This document shows, piece by piece, positions 8,015 through 15,057 of a stretch of DNA of 17,137 nt. The DNA is from Ruminococcus sp. UBA7013 (GTDB taxonomy: Bacteria; Bacillota; Clostridia; Oscillospirales; Ruminococcaceae), in NCBI GenBank assembly GCA_002449585.1, contig DJXD01000014.1:1-17137 (forward strand), read 5' to 3'. Numbering within the stretch: position 1 is the first letter of the stretch; the number at the start of each line of letters is the position of its first letter. Under the pieces are notes generated by a model. The model saw nothing but the letters and a program-made list of their open reading frames with translations. It was not told the DNA's origin and ran no database searches. Both the position numbers and the translations under genes were made by a program.

Positions 8015-8416
8015 TTAAAAATGCTGTCTGTAAAGGCAGCATTTCTTTTTGCAGATCGAAAACCATTGACAATTCTGGCAGATTTGAGAAAGCAAATCTT
8101 GTTTCAGAATATGTTCTGTTACCAGATAACAGAAATCTTTCCATAATAAAGAATCATTTTCTTTCAGGTTACAAAATGCCAGTACTTTGCTATCATATTC
8201 TCTGACTTTGCATTCACTTTCACAATGTTGATCTTGGCAGTGCGGACATGCCTGACAGATCTGATCTTTCCGGATCACGAGCCGGATTTCTAGATTATTC
8301 TCCTGCAACAAATGTAAAACCTCTGTCATATGCTGTATAAATAGAGGGCTGTATCCTCTGCCTTCAAAAAAAGCCGTACACAGCCCATGATGTGGCCTGA
8401 TGTCAAATCTTGACAT
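8015..8416 (-). CDS. DUF1284 domain-containing, cysteine-rich protein
   Basis: This is a 133-residue protein of the DUF1284 family, recognised from the N-terminal IRPHHGLCTAFFEGRGYSPLFI block (paired His9-His10, Cys13, then a GxGYS motif). The biochemical function of the family is unknown. Thirteen cysteines are present, notably C54-x2-C57-x2-C60 and, near the end, C113-x2-C116 with C122, C126 and C127. These make metal or iron-sulfur cluster binding plausible, but that is inference. The start ATG 8416 overlaps the 3' end of bioY by 14 bp and has no clear Shine-Dalgarno, so translation is probably coupled to bioY and transcription comes from the bioY promoter. The C-terminal codons contain the hairpin terminator shared with mrp. 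Confidence 0.85.
   Translation of the reverse strand: MSRFDIRPHHGLCTAFFEGRGYSPLFIQHMTEVLHLLQENNLEIRLVIRKDQICQACPHCQDQHCESECKVREYDSKVLAFCNLKENDSLLWKDFCYLVTEHILKQDLLSQICQNCQWFSICKKKCCLYRQHF
8019..8044. terminator. rho-independent terminator between convergent mrp and DUF1284
   Basis: AATGCTGTCT (8019-8028 plus T8029) pairs with AGGCAGCATT (8034-8044) around a 4-nt loop, and a C-T5 tract follows for the rightward mrp transcript. Because the DUF1284 stop is at 8015, the whole stem lies inside that gene's last codons. For leftward transcripts the tract after the stem is weak (TTTTAAATT). Confidence 0.75.
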
Positions 8417-8975
8417 ATTTTTTCAGCCGATCAGAAATAAGAATTGCCAGCGCAAGCTTCAGAACGTTTGATCCTAAAAATGGTGTTACACACCAAGCCA
8501 GCGCAGTATTTAAATCAATCGCTTCTACTTCTTTGGCATATGCATACATGAACCAGGCTGTTCCCAATACATAACAAAGTATTGTGCCTAATACCAAAGC
8601 AATCAGACGCATATATAATTTTTCATGGCCGGGGATTTTCTCAAATGCCCAGTATACAGCGGCAGTTGCAAGAAAGCCAATGATATAGCCGCCTGTTGTT
8701 CCAAAAATCACACGAAGTCCGCCGGAAAATCCGGAAAATACCGGAATTCCCACAGCTCCCAGCAGAATATATACCAGAACAGCATAAAAACCCTTTTTTC
8801 CGCCTAAAAATTCAAGCGCACAGTAAATGGCAAATGTCTGAAGCGTAAACGGAACAGCTGTAGGAATAGAAATCCATGAGCAGACAGCAATCAATGCTGC
8901 AAATACAGCTGTAAATACAAGTTCCCTTGTTGTAAATGCCGGTTTCTCTGGCGCAGATATTGTAATTTGTGACAT
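8403..8975 (-). CDS. bioY: biotin transporter BioY (ECF S-component)
   Basis: BioY is the substrate-binding integral membrane component that captures biotin. It works with an energy-coupling-factor module (EcfA, EcfA', EcfT), which is not in this window. The 190 residues are almost entirely membrane helices, with the BioY marks TRELVFTAVFAALIAVCSWISIP near the N-terminus, VPFTLQTFAIYCALEFLGGKKG, the LLGAVGIPVFSGFSGGLRVIFGTTGGYIIGF segment in the middle, and a C-terminal TPFLGSNVLKLALAILISDRLKK. ATG 8975 has a perfect AGGAGG (8983-8988 on the minus strand) 7 nt upstream. The gene is transcribed leftward from a consensus promoter whose -35 overlaps a BirA-like operator, so repression by biotinyl-AMP-bound BirA is likely. 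It is the first gene of a two-gene unit with the overlapping DUF1284 gene. Confidence 0.95.
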   Translation of the reverse strand: MSQITISAPEKPAFTTRELVFTAVFAALIAVCSWISIPTAVPFTLQTFAIYCALEFLGGKKGFYAVLVYILLGAVGIPVFSGFSGGLRVIFGTTGGYIIGFLATAAVYWAFEKIPGHEKLYMRLIALVLGTILCYVLGTAWFMYAYAKEVEAIDLNTALAWCVTPFLGSNVLKLALAILISDRLKKYVKI

Positions 8976-9016
8976 GTAAAAGCCTCCTGTTAATTTATAT
9001 CATGCATGATAATAAT

Positions 9017-9045
9017 ATTATAGCATATCTTTTCTAAATTGTCAA
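9017..9045 (-). promoter_or_regulatory. bioY promoter (perfect consensus)
   Basis: On the minus strand, TTGACA (9040-9045) and TATAAT (9017-9022) lie 17 bp apart, with TGC directly before the -10 (extended -10). Both hexamers match the sigma-A consensus at all twelve positions. The bioY start codon is about 40 bp downstream. The -35 is embedded in the BirA-like operator. Confidence 0.88.
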
Positions 9046-9068
9046 TATATTTTTTCTTGGGTTTACAA
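9039..9068. promoter_or_regulatory. putative BirA operator
   Basis: TTGTCAAT (9039-9046) and GTTTACAA (9061-9068) form an inverted pair with a 14-bp spacer. Flanking bases extend it to AATTGT...ACAATT. Known Firmicute BirA sites follow TTGTTAAC-N14-16-GTTAACAA; here 13 of 16 arm positions agree. The left half covers the bioY -35, so binding would block RNA polymerase. This fits biotin-dependent repression of biotin uptake. Confidence 0.72.
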
Positions 9069-9091
9069 TTAGAAATAATCCTGCAAAACCC

Positions 9092-9120
9092 TTGACAAAA
9101 TCCTGAAATTATATTATAAT
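9092..9120 (+). promoter_or_regulatory. promoter of the ACT-protein/hom/LRR operon (perfect consensus)
   Basis: TTGACA (9092-9097) and TATAAT (9115-9120) are separated by 17 bp, matching both hexamers at every position. Transcription would start near 9127, giving a leader of only about 54 nt before ATG 9181. The promoter diverges from bioY. Confidence 0.88.
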
Positions 9121-9131
9121 ATAACATGCAA

Positions 9132-9150
9132 GTACAATTGTTTTTTGTAC
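9132..9150 (+). promoter_or_regulatory. small hairpin in the leader of the ACT/hom operon
   Basis: GTACAA (9132-9137) and TTGTAC (9145-9150) form a 6-bp stem with a 7-nt loop, about 5 nt after the predicted transcription start. It could stabilise the mRNA or be an operator dyad. It is far too small for a T-box or riboswitch. Confidence 0.35.
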
Positions 9151-9180
9151 ACGGACGATTTGACATATGGAGGAATTTGG

Positions 9181-9618
9181 ATGGAACATCAGCTGATTGT
9201 AGTAGATGCATCCGTACTGCCGGACGTTATCAACAAAGTTCTGGAAGTCAAGAAGCTCCTTGCAAATAAAGAGGAAAAAAGCTCGGCGGCAGCATGTAAG
9301 CGTGTCGGAATTTCCAGAAGTGCTTATTATAAATATAAAGACTGCATTTTCTCTTATGAAGATAAACTAACACAGCGAATCATGAATTTACATGCTGTGC
9401 TCCGTGATAAAGCCGGAGTGCTTTCAAATGTGCTTTCTGCTTTGTATGCGCTGGAAGCCAATATTCTGACAGTCAATCAGAATATTCCGATTGATGGAGT
9501 TGCTGCGGTAACATTCTCCATCCGGCTCGGAAATGGTTTGCAGTCCCCCGGAACACTCCGGGAACATCTCATGCAAATTGATGGCGTGGTCGATGTCAAA
9601 ATATTGTCAGGTGAATAA
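9181..9618 (+). CDS. ACT domain-containing protein (UPF0735/PheB-like)
   Basis: This is a 145-residue protein of the UPF0735 (PheB-like) ACT family. The N-terminal part (about 33-54: SSAAACKRVGISRSAYYKYKD) resembles a helix-turn-helix and is typical of the family. The ACT domain fills residues about 66-143, with the diagnostic LHAVLRDKAGVLSNVLSALYALEANILTVNQ and then a GVAAVTFSIRL strand. ACT domains usually bind amino acids and regulate enzymes or transcription; no enzyme domain is present. I chose ATG 9181 because GGAGG at 9169-9173 sits 7 nt upstream. An in-frame TTG at 9145 is upstream but would lie inside the leader hairpin. It lies 26 bp before hom in one operon, a common pairing in Firmicutes, and probably senses an aspartate-family or aromatic amino acid. 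The ligand is not visible from sequence. Confidence 0.9.
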   Translation: MEHQLIVVDASVLPDVINKVLEVKKLLANKEEKSSAAACKRVGISRSAYYKYKDCIFSYEDKLTQRIMNLHAVLRDKAGVLSNVLSALYALEANILTVNQNIPIDGVAAVTFSIRLGNGLQSPGTLREHLMQIDGVVDVKILSGE

Positions 9619-9644
9619 TTTAACAGCAGGAGGATTCTTAGAAA

Positions 9645-10880
9645 ATGGAAAAATTAGCAGTGCTGGGCTGTGGTGTTGTCGGCTCAGGGGTAGTGGAATT
9701 ATTTGAAAAAAATAAAGAATTGATCCAGAAAAGATGCGGCAAAAATCTTGAAATGGCATATATTCTCGATCTCCGGGATTTCCCGGAAAGACCTTATGCA
9801 AATAAACTCGTCAAAGATATTCAGATCATTCTGGATGATCCTGAGGTTTCTGTGGTGGCTGAATGCATGGGCGGAATAGAACCAGCATTCACATTTGTGA
9901 AATCCTGTCTGGAAGCTGGCAAAAGTGTAGCTACGTCAAATAAAGAACTCGTTGCCGCAAAAGGTGATATTCTTCTGAAAACAGCAAAAGAACATAATTG
10001 TAATTTCTTTTTTGAGGCCAGTGTTGGCGGCGCAATCCCGATTATCAGACCTTTGCATAAATGCCTCGCAGCAAATGCATTTTCTGCGATCGCTGGCATT
10101 TTGAACGGGACAACAAATTTTATTTTAAACAAGATGATCAAGGAAAATATGGATTTTGCTTCTGCTCTGGCATTGGCTCAGGAAAAAGGCTATGCAGAAA
10201 AAGATCCTACGGCTGATATCGAAGGGCATGACGCTTGCCGGAAAATCTGCATTCTGTCATCCCTGGCATTCGGAAAGCATGTTTATCCAGAATCTGTATA
10301 CACAAAAGGAATCAGCGATGTAGAATTAAAAGATACAAAATTCTGCGGTCAGCTGGGCTATGCAATCAAACTGATCGCACGGGTACAGAAGCTCGAAAAT
10401 GGCAAAATTTTGCCGACGGTGATGCCAATGGCAGTGGAAGAAGATAATCTCCTTTCACAAGTCAATGGTGTTTATAATGCTGTCATGGTGCGTGGCGATG
10501 GTGTCGGAAAAACCATGTTTTATGGCAGAGGTGCAGGAAAACTCCCTACTGCTAGTGCCGTTCTTGGCGATATGATCGAAGAAGTCCAGCTTGATCATAC
10601 AATTCCATCACAGACTTGGGAAAATGTCAATTCTACAGATTTTATTGAAGATTTTTCTGCATTCTCCGCAAAACGTTATTTCCGGACAACATCCGCCGAT
10701 GTGCAGACCCTAAATGATGTGTTTGGCGGAATTGAAGAGAAAACAATTTCAACAGAGGAAGAAGAAACTATTTTTATTACATCAGAAGCTTTCAATGCAC
10801 AGCAGCTGGATCAGGCTGTCAAGGCACTGGCACAAAAACAGATTCAGGTGCTGGCACAATATCCGGTTCTTGTTTCCTGA
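9645..10880 (+). CDS. hom: homoserine dehydrogenase
   Basis: This enzyme reduces aspartate-4-semialdehyde to homoserine with NAD(P)H, at the branch to threonine and methionine. It has 411 residues, the usual monofunctional length. The N-terminal Rossmann motif LGCGVVGSGVV has Gly8, Gly10 and Gly13. SNKELVA places Lys100, the substrate block ILNGTTNFILNKM is at 152-164, and GYAEKDPTADIEGHDACRK contains Glu185, Asp196 and Lys200, spaced like the catalytic Glu/Asp/Lys of characterised enzymes. After about residue 320 comes a C-terminal segment that looks like the expected ACT regulatory domain (YFRTTSADVQTL... to QIQVLAQYPVLV), so feedback inhibition by threonine is likely. ATG 9645 has AGGAGG at 9628-9633. 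The gene lies between the ACT protein and the LRR protein in one operon. No threonine-leader peptide or T-box precedes it. Confidence 0.96.
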   Translation: MEKLAVLGCGVVGSGVVELFEKNKELIQKRCGKNLEMAYILDLRDFPERPYANKLVKDIQIILDDPEVSVVAECMGGIEPAFTFVKSCLEAGKSVATSNKELVAAKGDILLKTAKEHNCNFFFEASVGGAIPIIRPLHKCLAANAFSAIAGILNGTTNFILNKMIKENMDFASALALAQEKGYAEKDPTADIEGHDACRKICILSSLAFGKHVYPESVYTKGISDVELKDTKFCGQLGYAIKLIARVQKLENGKILPTVMPMAVEEDNLLSQVNGVYNAVMVRGDGVGKTMFYGRGAGKLPTASAVLGDMIEEVQLDHTIPSQTWENVNSTDFIEDFSAFSAKRYFRTTSADVQTLNDVFGGIEEKTISTEEEETIFITSEAFNAQQLDQAVKALAQKQIQVLAQYPVLVS

Positions 10881-10892
10881 TGAGGTGCATTC

Positions 10893-11564
10893 ATGATTAT
10901 TAATACAGATACTCTCAAAGGCCTTTATGGAAAAAAATCATTTGAATATGAAAATATTGAATTGCCTTCTATGATCAATGGCGAGGAACTGACCTATATT
11001 GAACATGTGAAAAGAATTTCTGCGTCCAGTCTGGGAATTCCCTCTACAGTGACAAGAATCGCAAGGAAATTATTCTACCCTCGCAATGTTTTTCAAGAAT
11101 GCCCGAATTTGGAAGAGCTGAAAGTTTATGATACGCTTACAGAATTTGGCTATCCTGCTTATTCAGGCACAATCATCCGTGAGCCAAGCGGCGAAATCTA
11201 TGCTGATACCAAAGCAGATGTTTCAGTGAAAGATACATTTCGGAACATTGCTTTTTCCGATTGTCCGGAATTCCGGAAATTAGTGATTCTTCATGCAGAA
11301 CAATCCAGCGGCATGATTCAGCCGTATCTGTTCAAAGGCCTGCATGAGTTGCAGGAAGTCATCATTGAGGATGGTGTAAAAATCATTGGTGATGAAGCCT
11401 TTGCTGATTGTCCGGAGCTTAGAAAAATCCTGATTCCGGCAAGTGTGGAAGGAATCCGCTATCTGGCATTTCAGCATGATATGAATCTGAAAATTTACGG
11501 CTATACAGATACATTTGCAGAAGAATATGCAATAAAAAACGGATATGCATTTCATGTATTATAA
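10893..11564 (+). CDS. BspA-like leucine-rich repeat protein
   Basis: This is a 223-residue protein with leucine-rich repeats of the BspA/TpLRR (LRR_5) type. The clearest repeats are FQECPNLEELKVYDTLTEF (about 67-85), IAFSDCPEFRKLVIL (about 119-133), LFKGLHELQEVIIEDGVKIIG (about 147-167) and AFADCPELRKILIPASVEGI (about 169-188). It ends with the capping pattern IYGYTDTFAEEYAIKNGYAFHVL common in these proteins. There is no signal peptide, transmembrane helix, sortase signal or dockerin, so it appears cytoplasmic; most BspA-like relatives are surface proteins. ATG 10893 follows GAGG at 10882-10885 with 7-nt spacing and lies 12 bp after hom, so it is cotranscribed with hom. A protein-interaction role is inferred from the fold; no partner is identifiable. 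Confidence 0.82.
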   Translation: MIINTDTLKGLYGKKSFEYENIELPSMINGEELTYIEHVKRISASSLGIPSTVTRIARKLFYPRNVFQECPNLEELKVYDTLTEFGYPAYSGTIIREPSGEIYADTKADVSVKDTFRNIAFSDCPEFRKLVILHAEQSSGMIQPYLFKGLHELQEVIIEDGVKIIGDEAFADCPELRKILIPASVEGIRYLAFQHDMNLKIYGYTDTFAEEYAIKNGYAFHVL

Positions 11565-11568
11565 AAAA

Positions 11569-11596
11569 ACCGCCTGGGAATTATTTTCCAGGCGGT
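11569..11596. terminator. bidirectional rho-independent terminator
   Basis: ACCGCCTGG (11569-11577) pairs perfectly with CCAGGCGGT (11588-11596) around a 10-nt loop. A seven-A run on the left (11563-11569) gives a T-tract to the leftward hydrolase transcript, where it is strong. The rightward LRR transcript gets only AAATTT after the stem, so termination there may be weaker. The stop codons flanking it are at 11564 and 11607. Confidence 0.88.
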
Positions 11597-11606
11597 AAAT
11601 TTATGC

Positions 11607-13523
11607 TCAGCATCCCCAAAAACGATACATCTGGAAACTGATCTCTGTCATGATCATGATCAAATTTCCAACAGCACTGAAGCCATAAAGAAATTTTTTA
11701 GATTTATCTGTATTCTTAGAAAATATCATAGAAATAGAAGTGATTCCAGCGATGACACAAACAATGATACAGATGATCTGTATCATGCCAATGATCATGC
11801 CCATGCTTTTCGTAAAACGATGAATTCTCTGTGTAATAACCATAATCAGACTTACAGCAGAAAGAACAGATATGATCTTTGCAATCTGTCCGGCTGTCAG
11901 AATGGTTGAATTGACAGATGATTCTAATTTCCCGGCCTTTTTCATTTTATGCTTGATCATCAGAATAAACACAGCTATAAATCCGCAGAGGAAAAATGCC
12001 GTCAACAAACTGATTTTAAAAACATAGCCTTTGATTTCATGAGCTTCAGAAAACCCATCTTTTAAACCCCGGCTTCCATCAGAATGTATTTTTCCACCGT
12101 ATAATGTCGCATTCCTCCCCTGATGTGGATCATATTGCTGATAAAGATCATTTCCAAGAGAATAGATTGTTTTTATGTCATCCATACAATAAGTTGATCC
12201 CAGATACATGATAAACTGAAACATTCCTATTGCATTTGTCCGAGTATCAAAATAATAACCATTTATAGGATAGGTTGTACTGTTCTGATCACCATAAGTT
12301 TCCGGACTGAGCTTTCCAAAAACATAGTCTGTGTACCATGTGGGCAGATTCTCCGGGCAGTTGGTCATTGTAACATAGCCGAATTTCGAAACAGGATCAA
12401 TAACCATTAATGCAGAACATGAATGTGTCAGACCGCTGTGTCCTACCGCACGAACATGATCAAATTCCCATGTTTCAAAGCCATGACTGCAAGAAGGAAT
12501 TTCTGTTTCACCATAAAATGATGAACCTGATAATAATTTATCCTGTGTTTCCTGTTTTTCAAATAATGGATGATCATCATTCACAAATGCCTGTGCATAA
12601 GTAACAAGATCCTGCAATGTACTGGTCACACTGGCGCAGGGATAAATATCAAAATAAATATCTTTTTCTTTACATTCATAATCAAAAACTAATATATCTC
12701 CAAAGTTTTCATTTTCAGAATCACGGGATATAAATTTTAATTTTCCTTCATAAGATTTGAGCTTTTCCCATTGCTCCCTAACATAGGCATTATCACGATG
12801 ATTTGCCGAAACAGCTGTATGCTCCATTCCCAGAGGGGTCAAAATATTCTGATGTACATATTCAGCATAATCCATTCCGCTGATACATTCGATTACATAG
12901 CCAGCCAGTGAAGCCCCCCAATTAGAATAAGAAGTCACTTCCCCTGGTCGATATGCTTGTGCAGGCTGGAATTTCTGGAGGGCTTCTCCTAATGGCAGGA
13001 TCTCTGATTCTTCCCAGGATTCTGGCTTATAAGTCGTTTCACAAAAACCGCCTTCATGATTCATCAGATTAAGCATTGTAATAGGATCATCATAGGAAAG
13101 ATGCAGGGAAAAATCATCAGGAAGATAATGGCGAATATCTTCATCAAGATCCAGTTTTCCCTGTTCCCATAACTGCATAGCACTGACCCAGACCATTGTT
13201 TTTGAGATACTGCCCCATTCATAAACAGAAGTCTCATCTGCTGGAATATGATCCTCACAGTCAATATCACCATGAAATTCTGTCAATAAAATATGATCTC
13301 CCTGAAAAACTGTAAATGCATAAGATGGATCTTTTTTTGGATGATACTCATTATCATCATCATTTTCCCAATTATGATGAAGAATATCATATACTGTTTT
13401 CCATGCTACGCCACTCGGACAAATGACATCTTCCACTTCTGCATGTGCATGCAGCGGCAATCCGCAAAAAGAAAATCCAATTGCACAGCATATTGCAGTT
13501 ATTTTATAAAGCCATTGTTTCAT
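11607..13523 (-). CDS. beta-lactamase-fold serine hydrolase with C-terminal membrane domain
   Basis: This is a 638-residue member of the class C beta-lactamase/penicillin-binding-protein-like family (PF00144), which includes esterases, D-amino-acid peptidases and cell-wall hydrolases. A signal peptide fits residues 1-28 (hydrophobic core, then LPLHAHAE). All three catalytic motifs are present: S105-I-S-K108, Y199-S-N201 and H362-S-G364. Residues 500-638 hold about four membrane helices (roughly 502-524, 546-566, 572-600 and 610-630), so the catalytic domain sits outside the cell and is anchored at its C-terminus. ATG 13523 has GAGGTG (13532-13537, minus strand) 8 nt upstream. It is the last gene of the GntR/ABC operon, 18 bp after the second permease. 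The substrate cannot be read from the sequence: a peptidoglycan stem peptide, a D-amino-acid peptide, or an ester or antimicrobial peptide are possible. Confidence 0.9.
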   Translation of the reverse strand: MKQWLYKITAICCAIGFSFCGLPLHAHAEVEDVICPSGVAWKTVYDILHHNWENDDDNEYHPKKDPSYAFTVFQGDHILLTEFHGDIDCEDHIPADETSVYEWGSISKTMVWVSAMQLWEQGKLDLDEDIRHYLPDDFSLHLSYDDPITMLNLMNHEGGFCETTYKPESWEESEILPLGEALQKFQPAQAYRPGEVTSYSNWGASLAGYVIECISGMDYAEYVHQNILTPLGMEHTAVSANHRDNAYVREQWEKLKSYEGKLKFISRDSENENFGDILVFDYECKEKDIYFDIYPCASVTSTLQDLVTYAQAFVNDDHPLFEKQETQDKLLSGSSFYGETEIPSCSHGFETWEFDHVRAVGHSGLTHSCSALMVIDPVSKFGYVTMTNCPENLPTWYTDYVFGKLSPETYGDQNSTTYPINGYYFDTRTNAIGMFQFIMYLGSTYCMDDIKTIYSLGNDLYQQYDPHQGRNATLYGGKIHSDGSRGLKDGFSEAHEIKGYVFKISLLTAFFLCGFIAVFILMIKHKMKKAGKLESSVNSTILTAGQIAKIISVLSAVSLIMVITQRIHRFTKSMGMIIGMIQIICIIVCVIAGITSISMIFSKNTDKSKKFLYGFSAVGNLIMIMTEISFQMYRFWGC

Positions 13524-13541
13524 GTCGAATTCACCTCTTTA

Positions 13542-14318
13542 TTATAATTCACGTTCATCATATTCAAGTACAGAACAAACTGTATGATATGCCGTCATTC
13601 CATAGCCAATGCCAATAAAAATCATACTCAGCAATAGCCCTTGCAAAGGCTGTGCTAATATTTCCAAAAGCGAAAAAATCAGAATCAAAATACTTTGCAC
13701 AAGTTGGATTTGTACCAACTGAAAAAGAACCGTTTCTATTAGCACAATACCCAAAATAATCAGAATGATTTTGACCGTTGTCCGGATCAAAGAATTCTTT
13801 TTGTCCGAAATGCCATTTTTAAAATAACGGCGCAGACTTCCTGACATAATTATCATGCTGATCATGAAAATAAAACTGTAAATTGCATTATACACAGCTA
13901 TTACTGAAAGCGAAATATCAGCCTGTTTTTCCGCTGTTGTAAGTGCCGTATCAATGCCGCCTGTGAATGAATCATAAATATCAATTTCCATGGCAATCTC
14001 CATTAAAATATAAATCAGCAGGCTGATACCTGTCATCATTACCGTTGTTAAAAGATATTTGGCTAATACAATACTTTTTCTGTCAGTCGGAAGAATACAG
14101 AAAATTTTTGCAGTATTTAACTGATTTTCCTGACTGGTCAGGAGGGATGTCATTAAACAGGCTGCTACTAATACACATACGGCCATGAATTCCGGCAAGA
14201 TAAATATTCCTATCAGAATACTAATCATCAATGCCGTAACAAAGGCAATTAAAATTCCTTTCTTTTTTCCGCTGAATGAAATCAGATCCACCCGGATCAG
14301 ATCCAGAATTCTTTTCAT
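13542..14318 (-). CDS. ABC-2 family transporter permease (second)
   Basis: This is a 258-residue integral membrane protein with about six hydrophobic helices. It belongs with ABC-2-type permeases of the bacitracin/YtrCD-like group. The family mark is the segment after the second helix, SQENQLNTAKIFCILPTDRKSIVLAKYLLTT, with its LPxxRxxIVxAKY core. I chose ATG 14318, where GGAGAG (14325-14330, minus strand) sits 6 nt upstream. Upstream in-frame starts would overlap the preceding permease. It lies 13 bp after the first permease and shares its size and motif, so the two probably form a heterodimer driven by the ATPase encoded upstream. Cargo is unknown. Confidence 0.87.
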   Translation of the reverse strand: MKRILDLIRVDLISFSGKKKGILIAFVTALMISILIGIFILPEFMAVCVLVAACLMTSLLTSQENQLNTAKIFCILPTDRKSIVLAKYLLTTVMMTGISLLIYILMEIAMEIDIYDSFTGGIDTALTTAEKQADISLSVIAVYNAIYSFIFMISMIIMSGSLRRYFKNGISDKKNSLIRTTVKIILIILGIVLIETVLFQLVQIQLVQSILILIFSLLEILAQPLQGLLLSMIFIGIGYGMTAYHTVCSVLEYDEREL

Positions 14319-14331
14319 TGCAATCTCTCCT

Positions 14332-15057
14332 TTACATTTCATAATCAGCTGTTTTCTTGACAGTCCATTCACAAAAACCCAATCCGCCGCCGATAGCAAT
14401 CAGATTCAGAAGCATCACAGACAGCCATCTCCCCGATACTGTTGCCGGGATCAGCCAGCTTTTGACAGGCGGAATCATGCCACGGAATACGAACACCGAA
14501 ATCAAAGAGATCACTGCCGACAAAACAAAAATAATAATAATCAGATCTCTGACAGCTGTTTCCATATTCTTGACTTCTGCTCGCATTTCAATATAACAGG
14601 AAAGCAATATCAGAAACCCAGATACCACCGCCAACAACAGATATAAATCATTATAAGTAATATTTGCATATTTGCTGGAATAGTCAAACATATCACTAAT
14701 CCAATAGCGAATCTCTTCCGGAAAAAGTGCATCTAGCTTTGCATATTTGCTGATCTGTAAAAAAAGATAAGAAAATAATTCCCCTGTCACTAATGATCCA
14801 ATCAATTCCAGAAACATTGCACGAGTGACAGCACTCCTTTGAATGGGTATCATTCCATATAATTTTTTGCATTCAGAATTTGAAATAGTCTGAACAGGTG
14901 CAAAAAGTGTTACAGTGGCGATCATGCACAGCATTCCAAGCGGTATTTTGAATAATGCCAGTAGAAAACTCAGCATGATAAACCCAATCACATAGCGAAC
15001 TGTTAATGATTTGACTGTAATATAATCAAACTGGAGCATTTTAAGAATGTCTTTCAT
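14332..15057 (-). CDS. ABC-2 family transporter permease (first)
   Basis: This is a 241-residue membrane protein with about six hydrophobic segments, matching small ABC-2 permeases. The motif after the second helix, TISNSECKKLYGMIPIQRSAVTRAMFLEL, is the counterpart of the LPxxRxxIVxAKY motif in the neighbouring permease. I chose ATG 15057 because AAAGGAGG lies 6 nt upstream within the last codons of the ATPase gene. That makes a 17-bp overlap with the ATPase stop at 15041. A longer reading frame to 15204 lacks a ribosome binding site and would overlap the ATPase gene much further. A large loop between about residues 100 and 145 (FPEEIRYWISDMFDYSSKY) may be extracellular. Confidence 0.87.
   Translation of the reverse strand: MKDILKMLQFDYITVKSLTVRYVIGFIMLSFLLALFKIPLGMLCMIATVTLFAPVQTISNSECKKLYGMIPIQRSAVTRAMFLELIGSLVTGELFSYLFLQISKYAKLDALFPEEIRYWISDMFDYSSKYANITYNDLYLLLAVVSGFLILLSCYIEMRAEVKNMETAVRDLIIIIFVLSAVISLISVFVFRGMIPPVKSWLIPATVSGRWLSVMLLNLIAIGGGLGFCEWTVKKTADYEM

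Noticed and set aside
9121..9180. T-box, lysine riboswitch or leader-peptide attenuator before the hom operon
   Set aside because: The distance from predicted start to ATG is only about 54 nt, and there is no terminator hairpin or run of regulatory codons.
14185..14646. 153-codon rightward open frame across the two permease genes
   Set aside because: It is antisense to two permeases with clear motifs and ribosome binding sites, and it has no Shine-Dalgarno or family resemblance.
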